From a bacterium (GTDB taxonomy: Bacteria > Electryoneota > RPQS01): a stretch of DNA of 5,554 nt. The stretch spans positions 1 through 5,554 of the forward strand of contig JAQTRJ010000172.1 of NCBI GenBank assembly GCA_028711875.1, given 5' to 3'. The position numbers and the translations under genes are program-made. Below, piece by piece: positions 5,524-5,554 of the stretch. The notes under the pieces are model-generated. The model was not told the origin of the DNA and did no database searches. It worked only from the letters and a program-made list of their open reading frames with translations. The first letter of the stretch is position 1. Every line of letters begins with the position of its first letter.

Positions 5524-5554
5524 TTACATCTTCAAAAACTCAAGCAGTTTGTAG
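5524..5554 (-). CDS. possible last nine codons of an unidentified gene
   Basis: Read on the minus strand from the right edge, one frame gives YKLLEFLKM and then TAA (5526-5524), which resembles the amphipathic end of a normal protein. The repeat-laden region begins immediately after it, and the strand agrees with the rest of the window. Nine residues cannot identify a family, and the frame could be chance. Confidence 0.3.
   Translation of the reverse strand, partial: YKLLEFLKM

Noticed and set aside
5222..5554. 110-codon plus-strand frame reaching the right edge
   Set aside because: Its start lies within a 31-bp repeat copy and it crosses a second copy and two hairpins; no protein-like composition.

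Overview
The window looks like a piece of a GC-rich bacterial chromosome from the FCB superphylum, or a related candidate phylum whose members use type IX-like secretion. The reason is that two secreted proteins end in the same C-terminal sorting module (YPNPFN start, a -V-I/F-D-x-LGR- strand, a K-hydrophobic-LVK end), and the intergenic DNA is crowded with short dispersed palindromic repeats. I cannot name the species. Every credible gene lies on the minus strand, so transcription runs from high to low coordinates.

Layout, right to left in the direction of transcription. At the extreme right edge (5524-5554) there may be the last nine codons of an unknown gene. Then comes a gene-free stretch of about 350 bases (5170-5523) holding two identical copies of a 31-bp bulged palindrome and two other strong hairpins. 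prfB (peptide chain release factor 2) occupies 4026-5169 and is interrupted by an in-frame TGA at a canonical CTT-TGA-C programmed +1 frameshift site with a GGAGG stimulator three bases upstream. After prfB there is a heptamer tandem repeat with stops in all three frames and a degenerate array of 30-33 bp units containing a hairpin (3757-4025). Next come two tightly spaced genes, 27 bp apart and probably one operon: a secreted six-bladed SMP-30/gluconolactonase-like beta-propeller (2644-3756) and a secreted subtilisin-family S8 protease (562-2616). Both carry signal peptides and the sorting module. A second repeat-dense intergenic region (214-561) follows. The left edge holds the N-terminal part of alanine racemase (alr), cut just after its PLP-lysine motif.

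Functionally the window joins two housekeeping genes (translation termination and D-alanine supply for the cell wall) to a pair of exported proteins. The exported pair should act in the envelope or outside the cell. I see no defence, mobile or biosynthetic system. The least ordinary content is intergenic: several different short hairpin words, one of which recurs three times without a mismatch and lies in the same orientation a few tens of bases upstream of both alr and prfB.
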